A DNA stretch of 64,000 bases from Argopecten irradians (Eukaryota; Mollusca; Bivalvia; Pectinida; Pectinidae). This document shows, in pieces, positions 33,163-44,989 of this stretch. The stretch is taken from positions 11,657,030 to 11,721,029 of the forward strand of contig NC_091147.1 in the NCBI RefSeq assembly GCF_041381155.1, in the 5' to 3' direction. The translations under genes and the position numbers were made by a program. Numbering within the stretch: the stretch's first letter is position 1; every line of letters begins with the position of its first letter. The notes under the pieces were generated by a model, which did not search any database, was not told the origin of the DNA, and saw only the letters and a program-made list of their open reading frames with translations.

Positions 33163-36100
33163 TGAATACTGGGTACATATGTCACCTACACATATACAGA
33201 GTACATATGTCACCTACACGTATACCGAGTACATATGTTATCTACACATTAACCGGGTACATGTGTCACCTTCAAATATACTGGATACATGTGTCATCTA
33301 CAAGTATACCGGGTACATGTCACCTACATGTATATCGGGTACAAATATGTAATCTACAAGTTTACCGGGTACATATGGAACATACACGTATACCGGGTAT
33401 ATATATGTCACCTACACGTATACCGGGTACATGTGTCACATACTTGTATACCGGGTACATATATGTCACCTACATGCGTACGTATACCCGGTACATGTGT
33501 CACATACACGTATATCGGGTGCATGTGTCATCTACACCTTTACTGGGTACATACATGTATATGTCACTACACGTAAACCGGGTACATATGTCACATACAC
33601 GTATACTAAAACATATATATCACATAGACGTATACCGGGTACATGTGTTACATACTTGTATACCGGGTACATGTGTCACCTACACGTATACCGGGTACAT
33701 GTGTCACCTACACGTATACCGGGTACATATGTCACATACACGTATACCGGGTACATATGTCACATACACGTATACCGGGTATATATATCTCACCTTCACA
33801 TTAACCGGGTACAAGCTTAAGTGTCACCTTCAAATATACTGGGTACATGTGTCATCTACAAGTAAACCGGGTATATGTCACCTACATGTATATCGGGTAC
33901 ATATATGTAATCTACAAGTTTACCGGGTACATATGGAACATACACGTATACCGGGTATATATATGTCACCTCCACGTATACCGGGTACATGTGTCACCTA
34001 CACGTATACCGGGTACATATGGAACATACACGTATACCGGGTATATATATGTCACCTACACATTAACCGGGTACATATGTCAACTTCAAATATATTGGGT
34101 ACATGTGTCATCTACATGTACATTGTATTCCGGGTACATGTGTCATCTACAAGTAAAACGGGTACATGTCACCTACATGCATATCGGGTACAAATATGTA
34201 ATCTACAAGTTAACCGGGTACATATGGAACATACACGTATACCGGGTATATATATGTCACCTTCACGTATACCGGGTACATGTGTCACCTACACGTATAC
34301 CGGGTACATATATGTCACCTACACGTATACCGGGTACATGTGTCGCATACACGTATACCGGATACATATATGTCACCTACACGTATACCGGGTACATGTG
34401 TCGCATACACGTATACCGGGTACATATATGTCACCTAAATGCGTACGTATACCAGGTACATGTGTCACATACACGTATACTAAAACATATATATCACATA
34501 CACGTATACCGGGTACATATATGTCACCTACACGTATACCGGGTACATGTGTCACATACTTGTATACCGGGTACATATATGTCACCTACAAGCGTACGTA
34601 TACCCGGTACATGTGTCACATACACGTATATCGGGTGCATGTGTCATCTACACCTTTACTGGGTACATACATGTATATGTCACTACACATAAACCGGGTA
34701 CATATGTCACATACACGTATACTAAAACATATATATCACATACACGTATACCGGGTACATATGTCACATACACGTATACTAGGTACATATATGTCACCTA
34801 TACGTATACCGGGTACATGTATCACCAACATACAGAGTATATGTGTCACCTACACGTATACAGAGTACATATGTCACCTACATGTATACCAGGTACATAT
34901 ATATCACATACACGTATACCGTATACATATGTCACCAACACGTATACCGGATACATATGTCAACTACACGAATACCGTGTACATACGTCACCTACACGTA
35001 TACCAAGAACATGTGTAACCTACACGTATACCGGGTACATGTGTCACATACACTTATACCGGGTACATGTGTCACCTGCACGTATACCGGGTAATTACGT
35101 CGCCTACACGTATACCGGGTACATGTGTCACCTACACGTATACCGGGTACATGTGTCACCTACACGTATACCGGGTAATTACGTCACCTACACGTATACC
35201 GGGTAATTACGTCACCTACACGTATACCGGGTACATACGTCACCTACACGTATACCGGGTAATTACGTCGCCTACACGTATACCGGATGCGTGTGTCACC
35301 TACACGTATACAGAGTACATATGTCACCTACACGTATACCAGGTACATATATATCACATACACGTATACCGTATACATATGTCACCAACACGTATACCGG
35401 ATACATATGTCACCTACACGAATACCGTGTACATACGTCACCTACACGTATACCAAGAACATGTGTAACCTACACGTATACCGGGTACATGTGTCACATA
35501 CACTTATACCGGGTACATGTGTCACCTGCACGTATACCGGGTAATTACGTCGCCTACACGTATACCGGGTAATTACGTCACCTACACGTATACCGGGTAA
35601 ATACGTCACCTACACGTATACCGGGTAATTACGTCACCTACACGTATACCGGGTAATTACGTCACCTACACGTATACCGGGTACATACGTCACCTACACG
35701 TATACCGGGTAAATACGTCACCTACACGTATACCGGGTAATTACGTCGCCTACACGTATACCGGGTACATGCGTCATCTACACGTTTACCGGGTTCATAT
35801 GTGTCACCTACATGTATATCGAGTACATACGCAATCTACATCAATACCGAGTACATATGTCACATACACTTATACCGGGTACATGTGTCACATACACTTA
35901 TACCGGGTACATGTGTCACATACACTTATACCGGGTACATATGTCACCTACACGTAAACCGGGTACATATGTCAACGACACCTATATCGGGTACATATGT
36001 CACATACACTTATACCGGGTACATGTGTCACCTACACGTATACCGGGTACATATGTCACCTACACGTAAACCGGGTACATATGTCATCGACACCTATACC

Positions 36101-36235
36101 GGGTACATATGTCACATACACTTATACCGAATACATGTCATCTACACATATATCTAAGAGTACATGTGTCACATACACTTATACAGGGTAACATATGTCA
36201 CATTTACGTATACCAGGTACACGTGTTGTATACAT
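33163..36235. repeat. 3-kb minisatellite of a 28-bp unit, roughly 110 copies
   Basis: Core unit gtcacctacacgtatacc + gggtacatgt, 28 bp, with 30-bp variants that carry an extra at (tacatatatgtc). Because 28 is not a multiple of three, each frame cycles through all three readings of the unit. None contains a stop, which gives a spurious frame of 618 codons. Larger blocks are duplicated inside the array: 34861-35109 recurs at 35311-35560 (shift 450 bp), and 33441-33626 recurs at about 34557-34742 (shift about 1116 bp). The rightmost part (from about 35860) is rich in the acacttatacc variant. Confidence 0.97.
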
Positions 36236-36810
36236 GTATATGTAATTTGGTAAATATTATGATTTTTCATAGATCACATGTGTAATAATTATCCCATGTA
36301 TATTATTTTTGACATTTACATGCAGATCTGATAAATTATTGAGAAAGATGTAGAAATGTTTCTCTTTAATTGTTTGAACTTCCAGTTTTAATTTTTACTC
36401 TTCATACTGGCTGATTAAATCAATGTGATACTTACAAGATGTAGTACATACTTTGTTATCCGAAACGTTTTCAAGTTGTCCTTAATTCGGTTGTGTAACG
36501 GTGACTTCGTGCATACAATGCGCACACATATACATAATTTATATGTCTGGCTGCTTTATAAAGCCGATGAAGCGTGACGGTGTGCCAGTGTGTTTAAAGG
36601 TATTTATCGAACTCGTGCGATAATTAAAACTTTCTTGTACAGAACATTGTCGTAGAGCTGGACCACGTGTTCAATTTAAATAGTATATTGAAATTCCATT
36701 GCTGTAGGTTCAATGAAAGGTATTATGTAATCCAAAACCACCATCATAATTACAGGTATACAATGTAATTTGGACAATTGCATTTGTTTAAACTTCAAAA
36801 CGGTTTTTGA
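36180..36810. repeat. Arm 1 of a large inverted duplication
   Basis: The sequence that follows the 28-bp array matches, in inverse orientation, parts of 40785-42330. Matches are 36215-36320 with 42160-42250, and 36455-36810 with 40785-41205. The arm includes the last array units. Confidence 0.9.
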
Positions 36811-37559
36811 AAATAAAACGGGTACTAGCTATAGTTTACTGTATCTGTGTAGGCGACATACAATGAATAATTTGGACGGTAGCGATACGTATTTCTACCA
36901 CCACACACTACAAAACTATAATTAAGAAACAAACATATATAAGGTAGTCATTCTCCACTTACAAGTAAGAGAAAGCTGATTGTCCAAGTCAATTGTATTT
37001 CCGGCTTTTACATAATTACATGATACATACCTGAATTGTTAATCTACATAATTATGTATATCCATTAAAATCAGATTTTAGGCCATGGAAAATATATATT
37101 CAACTAAATAATTTTCATTTTCGTGGCAAACGTATTATATAGATACATACATGTACACATATCAAATGTTGGAAGATACACGGACTAAGTTCAGCCAAGG
37201 CTTCTTACATAAAAACTCCACAGTGTGCTGGAACGGTCACAGTCAATGTAACATTGAACTTTAATTTAGTGCCGTAGAATGGCTGAATACACAAAACACA
37301 TCTTGTAGTGATCATGGTGAGCAGAGGAAAGAAATATAACGTCAACATCTCAAAGATTTCGCAGCTTGATACGACATATAATGAACGGCGATACATGCAC
37401 AAATATTCTACCAAACAGTGGGTTCCAAAAGCTAACTTATATTGTTACACATATCTCGTGTTTTATAAATGTTTTTTTAGTAAAGTTCCGTTAAAATGTT
37501 TCGTATTTTGTGTTTGCAAACAACAAAACAGACTTTACATGCGTGCTTCTTAAAGTAAT

Positions 37560-37880
37560 CACAATAACATAGCTCATTCAGGGAAGTGTTCGGTCCAACA
37601 TTATTTGTTTTGTACAATGTACGTATATATTTAAATGACCTGCAAAATTGTGTGGACTCAATTGTGCAAGATATATGTAAATGTAGTGCGAAGTTTATAT
37701 GAAGAGGAAGAGAAGGATCTTGGCATTATCGTAGAGGATAGGATGAATTTTAGACAACGTACATAAACAGACAGTTCTAAACAAGCTACATCTGTACAAA
37801 GCTATAAATAGAATCCTAAGAGACAAAAAGAAGAACATCCACATTTCTTAATAAGAGGCCAAGTCATACCCTTGTGATTA
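37560..37880 (+). pseudogene. Decayed LINE reverse-transcriptase fragment
   Basis: Across frames the plus strand shows pieces in the right order for the palm and thumb of a non-LTR reverse transcriptase. A GSV start comes first, then NDLQNCVDSIVQ with a degraded AKFI after it, then EKDLGIIVEDRMNF, and finally a degraded VIPL stretch corresponding to the usual V.PHL.Y. Frameshifts and stops occur between the pieces (near 37635 and 37770). Only about 300 bp remain. LINE clade not assigned; the KDLG.I..D..F block is common in CR1/Jockey-like LINEs. Confidence 0.6.
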
Positions 37881-39758
37881 TGGCATTATGTGTTTGCTTG
37901 TTAGCGTAATTTTTAACACTTTTTCAGAGAAAACGACATGAGTTTCACTCACAAAATGATGACATCATAATGGATACCTATTCGCAAGGGATATAACTCT
38001 GTAATATATATGGAATCCTTGTCGAATACGGGGACGCCACAAAGTTGTCACTTGGGATGAAAAATATCACAAAGAATGTAGACGCTGAAGCTAACATCAT
38101 TGATATATTGAAGTAATCGAGGAGACATGATTGAGGTTTACGAGTTGTACGATCAAAAGTTTCAAGAGACAGGGTTCAACTGATGCATGATCTAATAACT
38201 GAACTCACACAGCTGGGAAACGACAATATCACGGCAGAATACATGTTTATGTACTTATAGGGTACCCTTCTTAAGGATTTGTGCAGTCAAAAAGGATATT
38301 TCAGTTTTGCTGGAAATGGTTTTATTAGCACGTGTAGAAACAACCTGTAAGCCGTCAATATCGAGGGCCAAAATTCTGACCGCCCGATTATGCATATTTT
38401 CTAGCTCTAAACCGTGTGACGTCACAATAGAACGTGGCTTATAACTGATGTGCTGTCATTTACATCGACGGTCACAGGAAAAGCCGATCAACGAGTTTTT
38501 ATGATTACTTTTGAGTGAAGTTAATCGTACAATATCTTTGGCTCGAATGTAAATAGCTAAAGGAGTGAAATTCGATGCTTCAAATACTCTAATTTATGCT
38601 AAGAATTTTGTGATAAATTTTAAAGTGCTTTGAACTTGTGTTAATAGTTGCTAAATTTTAACATCAATTATCAGTTTACTATTGTGTTTAATTCGACATT
38701 ACTAAGGCTTAATTATATTCTTGATTATATTTACTCTACACATATCGTTTGTGACATTTGAGATAAAAACTCGTGTGATTATTATGTATATCCTGTGGCG
38801 ACATACTTCGATACCTTTTATGAAAATTTTTATGTTCCAGTCTGTTACGCAACCGGATTAATGTCATGGTCATTCTAATTACCTAAAGAACTCTGACAAC
38901 GGATAATTAATCTTCCAATGAGCGATATATGTCAATCATAATTGTATAATTTTATTGTCTTTACATTATTTAAGCGTGATGTATTTAATTTGTAAATAAG
39001 TTAGGTCTCCGACTTTGTACGGAACACAACGGCTATATTCTGGACGCTCCAGAATAGCCCTCCGTCAAGTCAAGCGTATCGTTATTAAATTTTAAAGTTA
39101 TACTTCAACATTTTCTTACGTCATCTTTACTTCTTGACAAAACGTGCGGAAGTTTCCGTATGTTATAATTATGAGAGAAAATCCACACAGAAATAAAAGT
39201 TTCGAATATTTTGTCGAGGAGTTCAGCAACGAATAAGCTTTAATAAGATAATATTTTCCTGTAGTCTGTATATTTGACACATTGTAAATTACAAAGTTTG
39301 TGACTATAAATGAAAATTTACGTAACAATTTCAGAAATCCTTGATTAAAGTTTTGACGAACGTACGTACAAACCGATGATTGATCATTACAAACATTGTG
39401 TTGTGTGTTGCTAACCGAATAAATTTAGATACATTTATTACAATACCGTAAAACGTTTCAACCTATGATAGAAAGAATTTATTTTTGATATCATAAAAGA
39501 TCTAAATATTGAGATATTAAGCAAAACAAACTATTATTTTCAGACCGTAGGGTCGCTTTCAATTTTCAATTGAAAAACGAGTATATACATGTACTCCGAT
39601 ATAGATATATAATTAGCCATGCCTTTGGTTTGATGGTTATGTAATACCTGGACCAGGAGGTTGTTTACCTGTACACAACGCCATTTATCGAACTCACCTG
39701 TAATTACCTGGCCGCGGCCGATTTGCAATTCGATGGACTAAATCGGGTATTTGCTATT

Positions 39759-39816
39759 GTCTTACTGTCAATCAGGTTAGGACATCTGTCTTACTGTCAA
39801 TCAGGTTAGGACATCT
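39759..39816. repeat. 29-bp tandem duplication
   Basis: The word starting gtcttactgtcaatcagg is present twice in a row with no mismatch (39759-39787 and 39788-39816). Confidence 0.9.
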
Positions 39817-41209
39817 GTTAATTGGATTGTGATTTGAATTGTGGAAACCCGGTAATCTATGCTCGAGGTTTTTTATTGTCATCTCCATTTTTAAAATGAA
39901 GATGTAAAAGCAAATGGAAATAAAATATACCTGATCATACCTAGGAATATATATTACAACATAAATATATATGTAGTACACAGGTAAAACAATAATGGAA
40001 GTTGACGTATTCAGAAACAAATATGGTTCTAAGAACTATTTCAACTAAAGATTTAACCTTAAAAATTATTCCAGTCTAGTACTGTAATTACGGAATCGTG
40101 GCATATAGCAATCTCCCGTAATTTCTAAGGTATTAGTAAAAATTCTAAGCATGTATTTTCACCATTTCCAATCTACATGTATAGTCATACAAGAAGGGTT
40201 ACAGCATTACCACACTAAATATGTTTGAAAAGGTACAAGATGTATCTATATTTATAATGCCTGTATAGAAGTCATTTCATTTTTCATTTGAACACTATAT
40301 GTGGTTACTTTTTGGATTATACGATAAATGTTCATATATCATACTATTAAATTTCGGTATAATATACAAAAAGATAGACAATGAATATACTATTTTAAGG
40401 ATTAAGTATAATTTTGGATAATGAATTTAAATCTACACTTATACTGTAATTTAGAAACAGATATTAGAAATATCATTGATGTATTTCTGCTTTTTAGTAA
40501 ACTTTATGGATAAAGTTTCAAAGGCAACATAGAGATATACATATTATTTTCTGTACTGTTACTCAAATATTACATAACTGATTAAATAACGTTTTATTTT
40601 TACTCAATAACTGTGCCGTGTTTGCATCGTTATGGCAGAAGTTTGAAATAAAAACACGGATTCTAGATATATTCATGCTAAATTTTGGGATTTTACTCGT
40701 AAAAAGATAGTGTTACATTATACTGTTTTTTTATTACACAGAAATTTACATAATATGCTATCTAAATCTCAGTCCAGACTGATCCGTTTCGAAGTTTAAA
40801 CAAATGCAATTGTCCAAATTACATTGTATACCTGTAATTATGATGGTGGTTTTGGATTACATAATACCTTTCATTGAATCTGCAGCAATGGAATTTCAAT
40901 ATACTATTTGAATTGAACACTTGGTCCAGCTCTATGACAATGTTCTGTATATGTATCAGAGACTTGAGTGAAATCAAAGTTTTAATTATAGCATGAGTTA
41001 AATAAATACCTTTAGACACACTGGCAAACCGTCACGCTTCATCGGCTTTCCAGCTAGGTCATGTCAATGGTAGACATACAATAAATGTATATGCATGCAG
41101 ACGGCGACATTGATGATTCAGTACATGTATAAGCATTGTATGCACGAAGTCACCGTTACACAACCGAATTAAGGACAACTTGAAAAAATGTTTCGAATAA
41201 CAATGTATG

Positions 41210-42140
41210 CAGTGGCGTAGGAAGATGAAACGTAATACCCCCCCCCCTCGGGCGCCCCGCACCCACAGGAGGTAATTGATATACTTTTTCATATATCACT
41301 ACACATAATCCTTGTACATTGCTATAAACAGTGGTGTCGCTAACAGGAAATTAATAAATACGCAAATAAAGGGTATCCCCTGGGAAATATTATGATAAAG
41401 AACGACTGTGATGAGTTTTACGATGGAATTTGAGGATTTTGCGAGCGCCTGCCCCGGGAAATTTTTTTTTAGAATGGCACAGATGAGTTTTACGACGCAT
41501 TTTGTTGATTTTGCGAGGGCCGAAGGCGCGGTATTTGAGTGTTTGGGGGTCCGGGAGTCTCACCCGGGAAAAAAAAAATTAAGATTTAGAATGGCTGAGA
41601 AGAGTTTTTTGATGTATTTGATGAATTTGTCAGTACCGAAGGCATGAAATTTTGTTGTTTTGGGGGTCCTGGGTTCTCCTCCGGGGACAAAAATTAAGAT
41701 TTAGAATAGCTGAGATGAGTTTTACGATGTATTTTGATGAATGTGCGAGCTCCGAAGGCGCGAGATTTTTTTGTTTGGGGGGTCCGGGGGTCTCCCCCGA
41801 GAAAAAACATTACGAATCGGAATGGCTGAGATGAGTTTTACAATGTATTCTGCTCGATCTGAACATACCGGATTCACACCATCGGCACATTGTTGTGTAA
41901 CTCAAAGTAATAATGAATTGAAGACATATAAACAAATCAATCTTATAAGAAGCATTTTTTCTTAATAGTATAATCCCTTGATGGATATTTTTTCATTGAA
42001 CATTAAGTGCTTGAACGTTTTAGGAAACGCGCCGCGCTGCGGAAATTTTTCTAAAATTAAGTAAAATATGTGCATGAGGACCCTTTTTTCTTTTAAATGT
42101 GCATTTTAAGAACATTTCACTCGGCGAAAATGGGGGGGGG
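41210..42140. mobile_element. Insert with internal 115-bp tandem repeats (hAT-like end)
   Basis: Absent from arm 1. It begins cagtggcgtaggaag, an end typical of hAT-like elements from memory, followed by a C-run, and finishes near a G-run (42131-42141). Between 41411 and 41850 about four units of roughly 115 bp each start gatgagttttacgatg, contain gcgag..cgaaggcg and gggggtccgggggtctcccc, and end aatggctgag. No clear matching right terminus and no transposase. The plus-strand frames here are repeat by-products. Confidence 0.6.
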
Positions 42141-42239
42141 GGCAAAAGCAAATGTCAAAATGTATATACATGGGATAATTATTACACATGTGATCTATGA
42201 AAAATCATAATATTTACCAAATTACACGTACATATATAC

Positions 42240-42326
42240 AACACGTGTACCTGGTACCTGAGTATACATGTATGTATCCGGTGTACATGTAGGTGACATG
42301 TGTACCCGGTATACGTGTAGGTGACG
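42240..42326 (-). repeat. Residual 28-bp satellite units, inverted
   Basis: About three diverged units on the minus strand (cacctacacgtataccgggt and neighbours), the counterpart of the end of the 3-kb array. Confidence 0.85.
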
Positions 42327-42448
42327 TATGATTGGATGGTTTGTTCCTCTTTCTCCTACTTTTTAGTCACAATTCTATTTAACTGTTAATATACCTATTC
42401 TGCATTTTATTCCCATTTCAAATGTTTCCATATTTTATCATGCAATGT

Positions 42449-43544
42449 CAGGGCTAGCTCTGGGTCAAAAATTGGATTCGCCAATTGAAATTTGCGGGTC
42501 GCGTGTCGATCTACTTGGGTATTCTTCACGGGGACAATTTTTATATCTTTTAAATTGATTAAAAGAAGGGGAAACGTTTAAGAATGCCAATTAAACATGT
42601 ATTTCAATCCTAATACCTTAATATTTTATATATCTTTTATTGAAATATATATATAAAAAAATACTGAGCTTAATTGAATGGAAGTATTTACTTAATTTTC
42701 ATCACAACAGAAGTACTAAATTAAAAAAAAAAAATTGTCAAACCTGTTCAGTATCAGTTGAAATAATAAAAAATATATCTAATTTGAGAGAAAGAAAAAG
42801 TGAAAATTTCTTTGAAATTTGATTGATTAAAATGTATTTATATTTACTATTAATATATTTTCATAAATTAATGTATTTTTTTCAAAAATGTACACAAAAA
42901 TTCTGGAAAAAAAATCCCTTCCTATTTTTTAACATCATTTTTAATGAATTCCTGAAGTTGTACCGATCCGTGCCGACTATTATAATTATCCAAAATGGCG
43001 GTCATTACGATTGCAAACTTTGTGACTTGGGGGACAGTTAGGCCTATTACTGTCAGTAAACATTAAAAACGTGAGTAAATCATTTACAGTTGTAAGCTGT
43101 GTTTGTTTTTGATGTAATGCTCACTAGCTGTAATCACAAAATGTATTGAAAGGCCAGGTAATTGTTTTCTAATGGTGGCCAATCGGCCGATCAACTTCAG
43201 CTGTAATACACACGTGTGACACTACCAAGCCCAGGTGGAAACAGCCCCAGGCAGCTAATTAGGATCTGGGTGGTGGTCAGGGAGTGTTCACACCTCTTTT
43301 GTTTACCTAATTATCAAGCCAGTGCCCCATTGTCTGGTGTATGGCTAGAATTGGCGAATTTCACCGTATGGAAACGTCTGTAGTGGGAGGAAAACTTTGG
43401 GTTCATGAAAATTTTTACTTTCGCCAAGGATTTATAAGTGAGATTCTCATATACGTCCTTGCTTTCGCCAATGCTGTTTTTAAATCGCCAAATGCATTTC
43501 AAATTCGCCATTGGCGCCTATGGCGACTGACAGCGCGAGCCCTG
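42449..43544. mobile_element. hAT-like MITE, 1.1 kb
   Basis: Ends cagggctagctctg (left) and cagcgcgagccctg (right) form imperfect inverted repeats. Next to both ends, words of the type ttcgcca or its complement recur many times, as in the subterminal binding sites of hAT transposons. The middle is homologous, inverted, to the insert at 18924-19963. No 8-bp target duplication could be confirmed. No transposase. Confidence 0.65.
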
Positions 43545-43629
43545 AATATCTTAAAATGTTAAATGTAATAAAACATAAATTGTTAAGAGATTATTAATTA
43601 AGATTAAAACATTAAATATATACAACATA
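43545..43629. other. Short AT-rich spacer
   Basis: Nothing recognised. Confidence 0.3.
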
Positions 43630-44755
43630 TTAAACTTAAAGCACTACACTGAAACATTAATGAGAGATTTGGCTCTGGGTCTGGTTTGTCCTCCGGCTGC
43701 ATGTTGGATGCGCGTAATCTCGTTGTTGGCCTGGATTTCCTGGAACACACGGATGATGCTGTAGATACTTGGGTGGGATGTTCAACCTTCTTCGTGGAAC
43801 CAGACAGACATCGTCGTTGTCGGCGTAGAGTTGTTGAAGTCCGGTTTGCTGGGCTTTCCTCCAAATACACTGCGTGAAATGAAAAAAAAAACATCCCTTC
43901 AGTGTGGTTGCTGGGAATACGGAGCGAATGGCATTCTGGGCAGCGGTCTCGAAGTCCAGGAAAACAGTAGTCGGGTTGAGTTGGATGTTCAGTTCCGTCA
44001 TCTTCGTCTTAAGTAGTGTGAAAAATCGTTGGTAAGTTGTTTGGATCTTGCTGGGCAATAAATTGTAGACTAGCGGGTACATCTGATTTCCTATCTGGGC
44101 ATGAACTGTGTAGATCTGGTGAAACTGGGTCGGACAGGTGTAGAAAGTTCCATCACAGAAGAGAGTATTGGCGTTACATATGTCGATGAGGTTGCTGGAT
44201 GTCGCAAAGGCTATGATGCGGGATTGCTCACCATCGTCAAGCAGAAGGAATTCTTCTCCAGCAGTCGTCTGTGTCCACTTTCCCTCGAGATTGATGTCCT
44301 GGATGGTCTTTGGTAGTTGAGGAGTCTGGGTGCGTCTGGCGTTGTAGAGTAATGTCTTGCTAGATTGAAATGTTGGTAGGTGTTGGACAGTGGAGAGTGT
44401 GTCGTTATTCCAGTCGTGAGTTCGCAGTTTGGTAACCTGTTCTACGTAGATCCTGGGTATGGGTTTCACCTCCTCCACGCAGCGGGTACGGATGTTCTCC
44501 ATAATCTCCAGGGCGATGATCTTGGCTTGGTCCTGAGGATGGTTGTGGGGGTGGCAGCCATTTCCTGAAGGGATGTTGTTGCGGGTACTCAGTGTGGCGG
44601 GGCATTCGGTTTTGGTGCATCTCCAGTAGGTGCGTTCTCCTCTGTTGTTCTTCACACAGTAGATGTAACCATTATAAGCAATGTTCTGTTTCCAAATTTC
44701 ACCTGAATCCGTGCGTTTGCCATGTTGGTGGTTGGTAGGGAACTGTGATAGTCAA
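43630..44755 (-). pseudogene. MULE transposase with FLYWCH-like finger, broken
   Basis: Minus-strand frame of over 330 codons. It stays open upstream to about 44755 without an ATG, so the true start is lost or on another exon. The N-terminus is FLYWCH-like (GYIYCVKNNRGERTYWRCTK, then CPAT and HPHNHP). The MULE transposase domain follows, with LFCDGTFYTCP, FLDFETAAQNAIRSVFP and GCFFFHFTQCIWRK. The first Asp (FCDG) and the LDFE Asp/Glu belong to the catalytic set. After QQLYADNDDV the frame becomes nonsense, while another minus frame reads HPSIYSIIRVFQEIQANNEI and ends with VSV and a stop. That matches the usual tail, so an internal deletion with a frameshift has removed the middle and part of the C-terminal helical region. 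Terminal inverted repeats were not found. Confidence 0.8.
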
Positions 44756-44989
44756 ACCTCTCTGATGTCCTTATATACTTATAACATATAGCTTGGATGC
44801 TGATCTGAAGACTTTTAATCTTATCATCAAAATCTTAGATGTATCCACTTTTCATAAAAAAATCCATTATATGCCTTGATAATTGATTTTGATTACTGAT
44901 TCTTCAGTCATCAATTAAGTAGTCAGTGGATGGACCCAAGCCATCAGGTGTTAATTAACATATGTTGCAGTGAGAACAAGCCAAATTAA

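Larger units (their letters stand above)
36811..40784. other. 4-kb spacer between the inverted arms
   Basis: Holds a decayed LINE fragment (37560-37880) and a short tandem duplication (39759-39816). Small open frames such as 37308-37553 have no recognisable domain. Nothing else supportable. Confidence 0.4.
40785..42330. repeat. Arm 2 of the large inverted duplication, interrupted
   Basis: Inverse of 36180-36810. It is split by an unrelated insert of about 0.93 kb (41210-42140) and lacks the counterpart of about 36330-36450. Its outer end carries only about three decayed units of the 28-bp satellite. Confidence 0.88.

Noticed and set aside
33162-36191. A 618-codon frame and many overlapping frames with repeating HLHVYRVH / YTYTGYM words
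   Set aside because: By-products of the 28-bp satellite, whose three readings all lack stops.
33163-36235. CRISPR-like array
   Set aside because: Units are contiguous without unique spacers and the window is plainly eukaryotic.
42640-43041. 60-72-codon AT-rich plus-strand frames
   Set aside because: Lysine/phenylalanine-rich chance frames within the hAT-like MITE.
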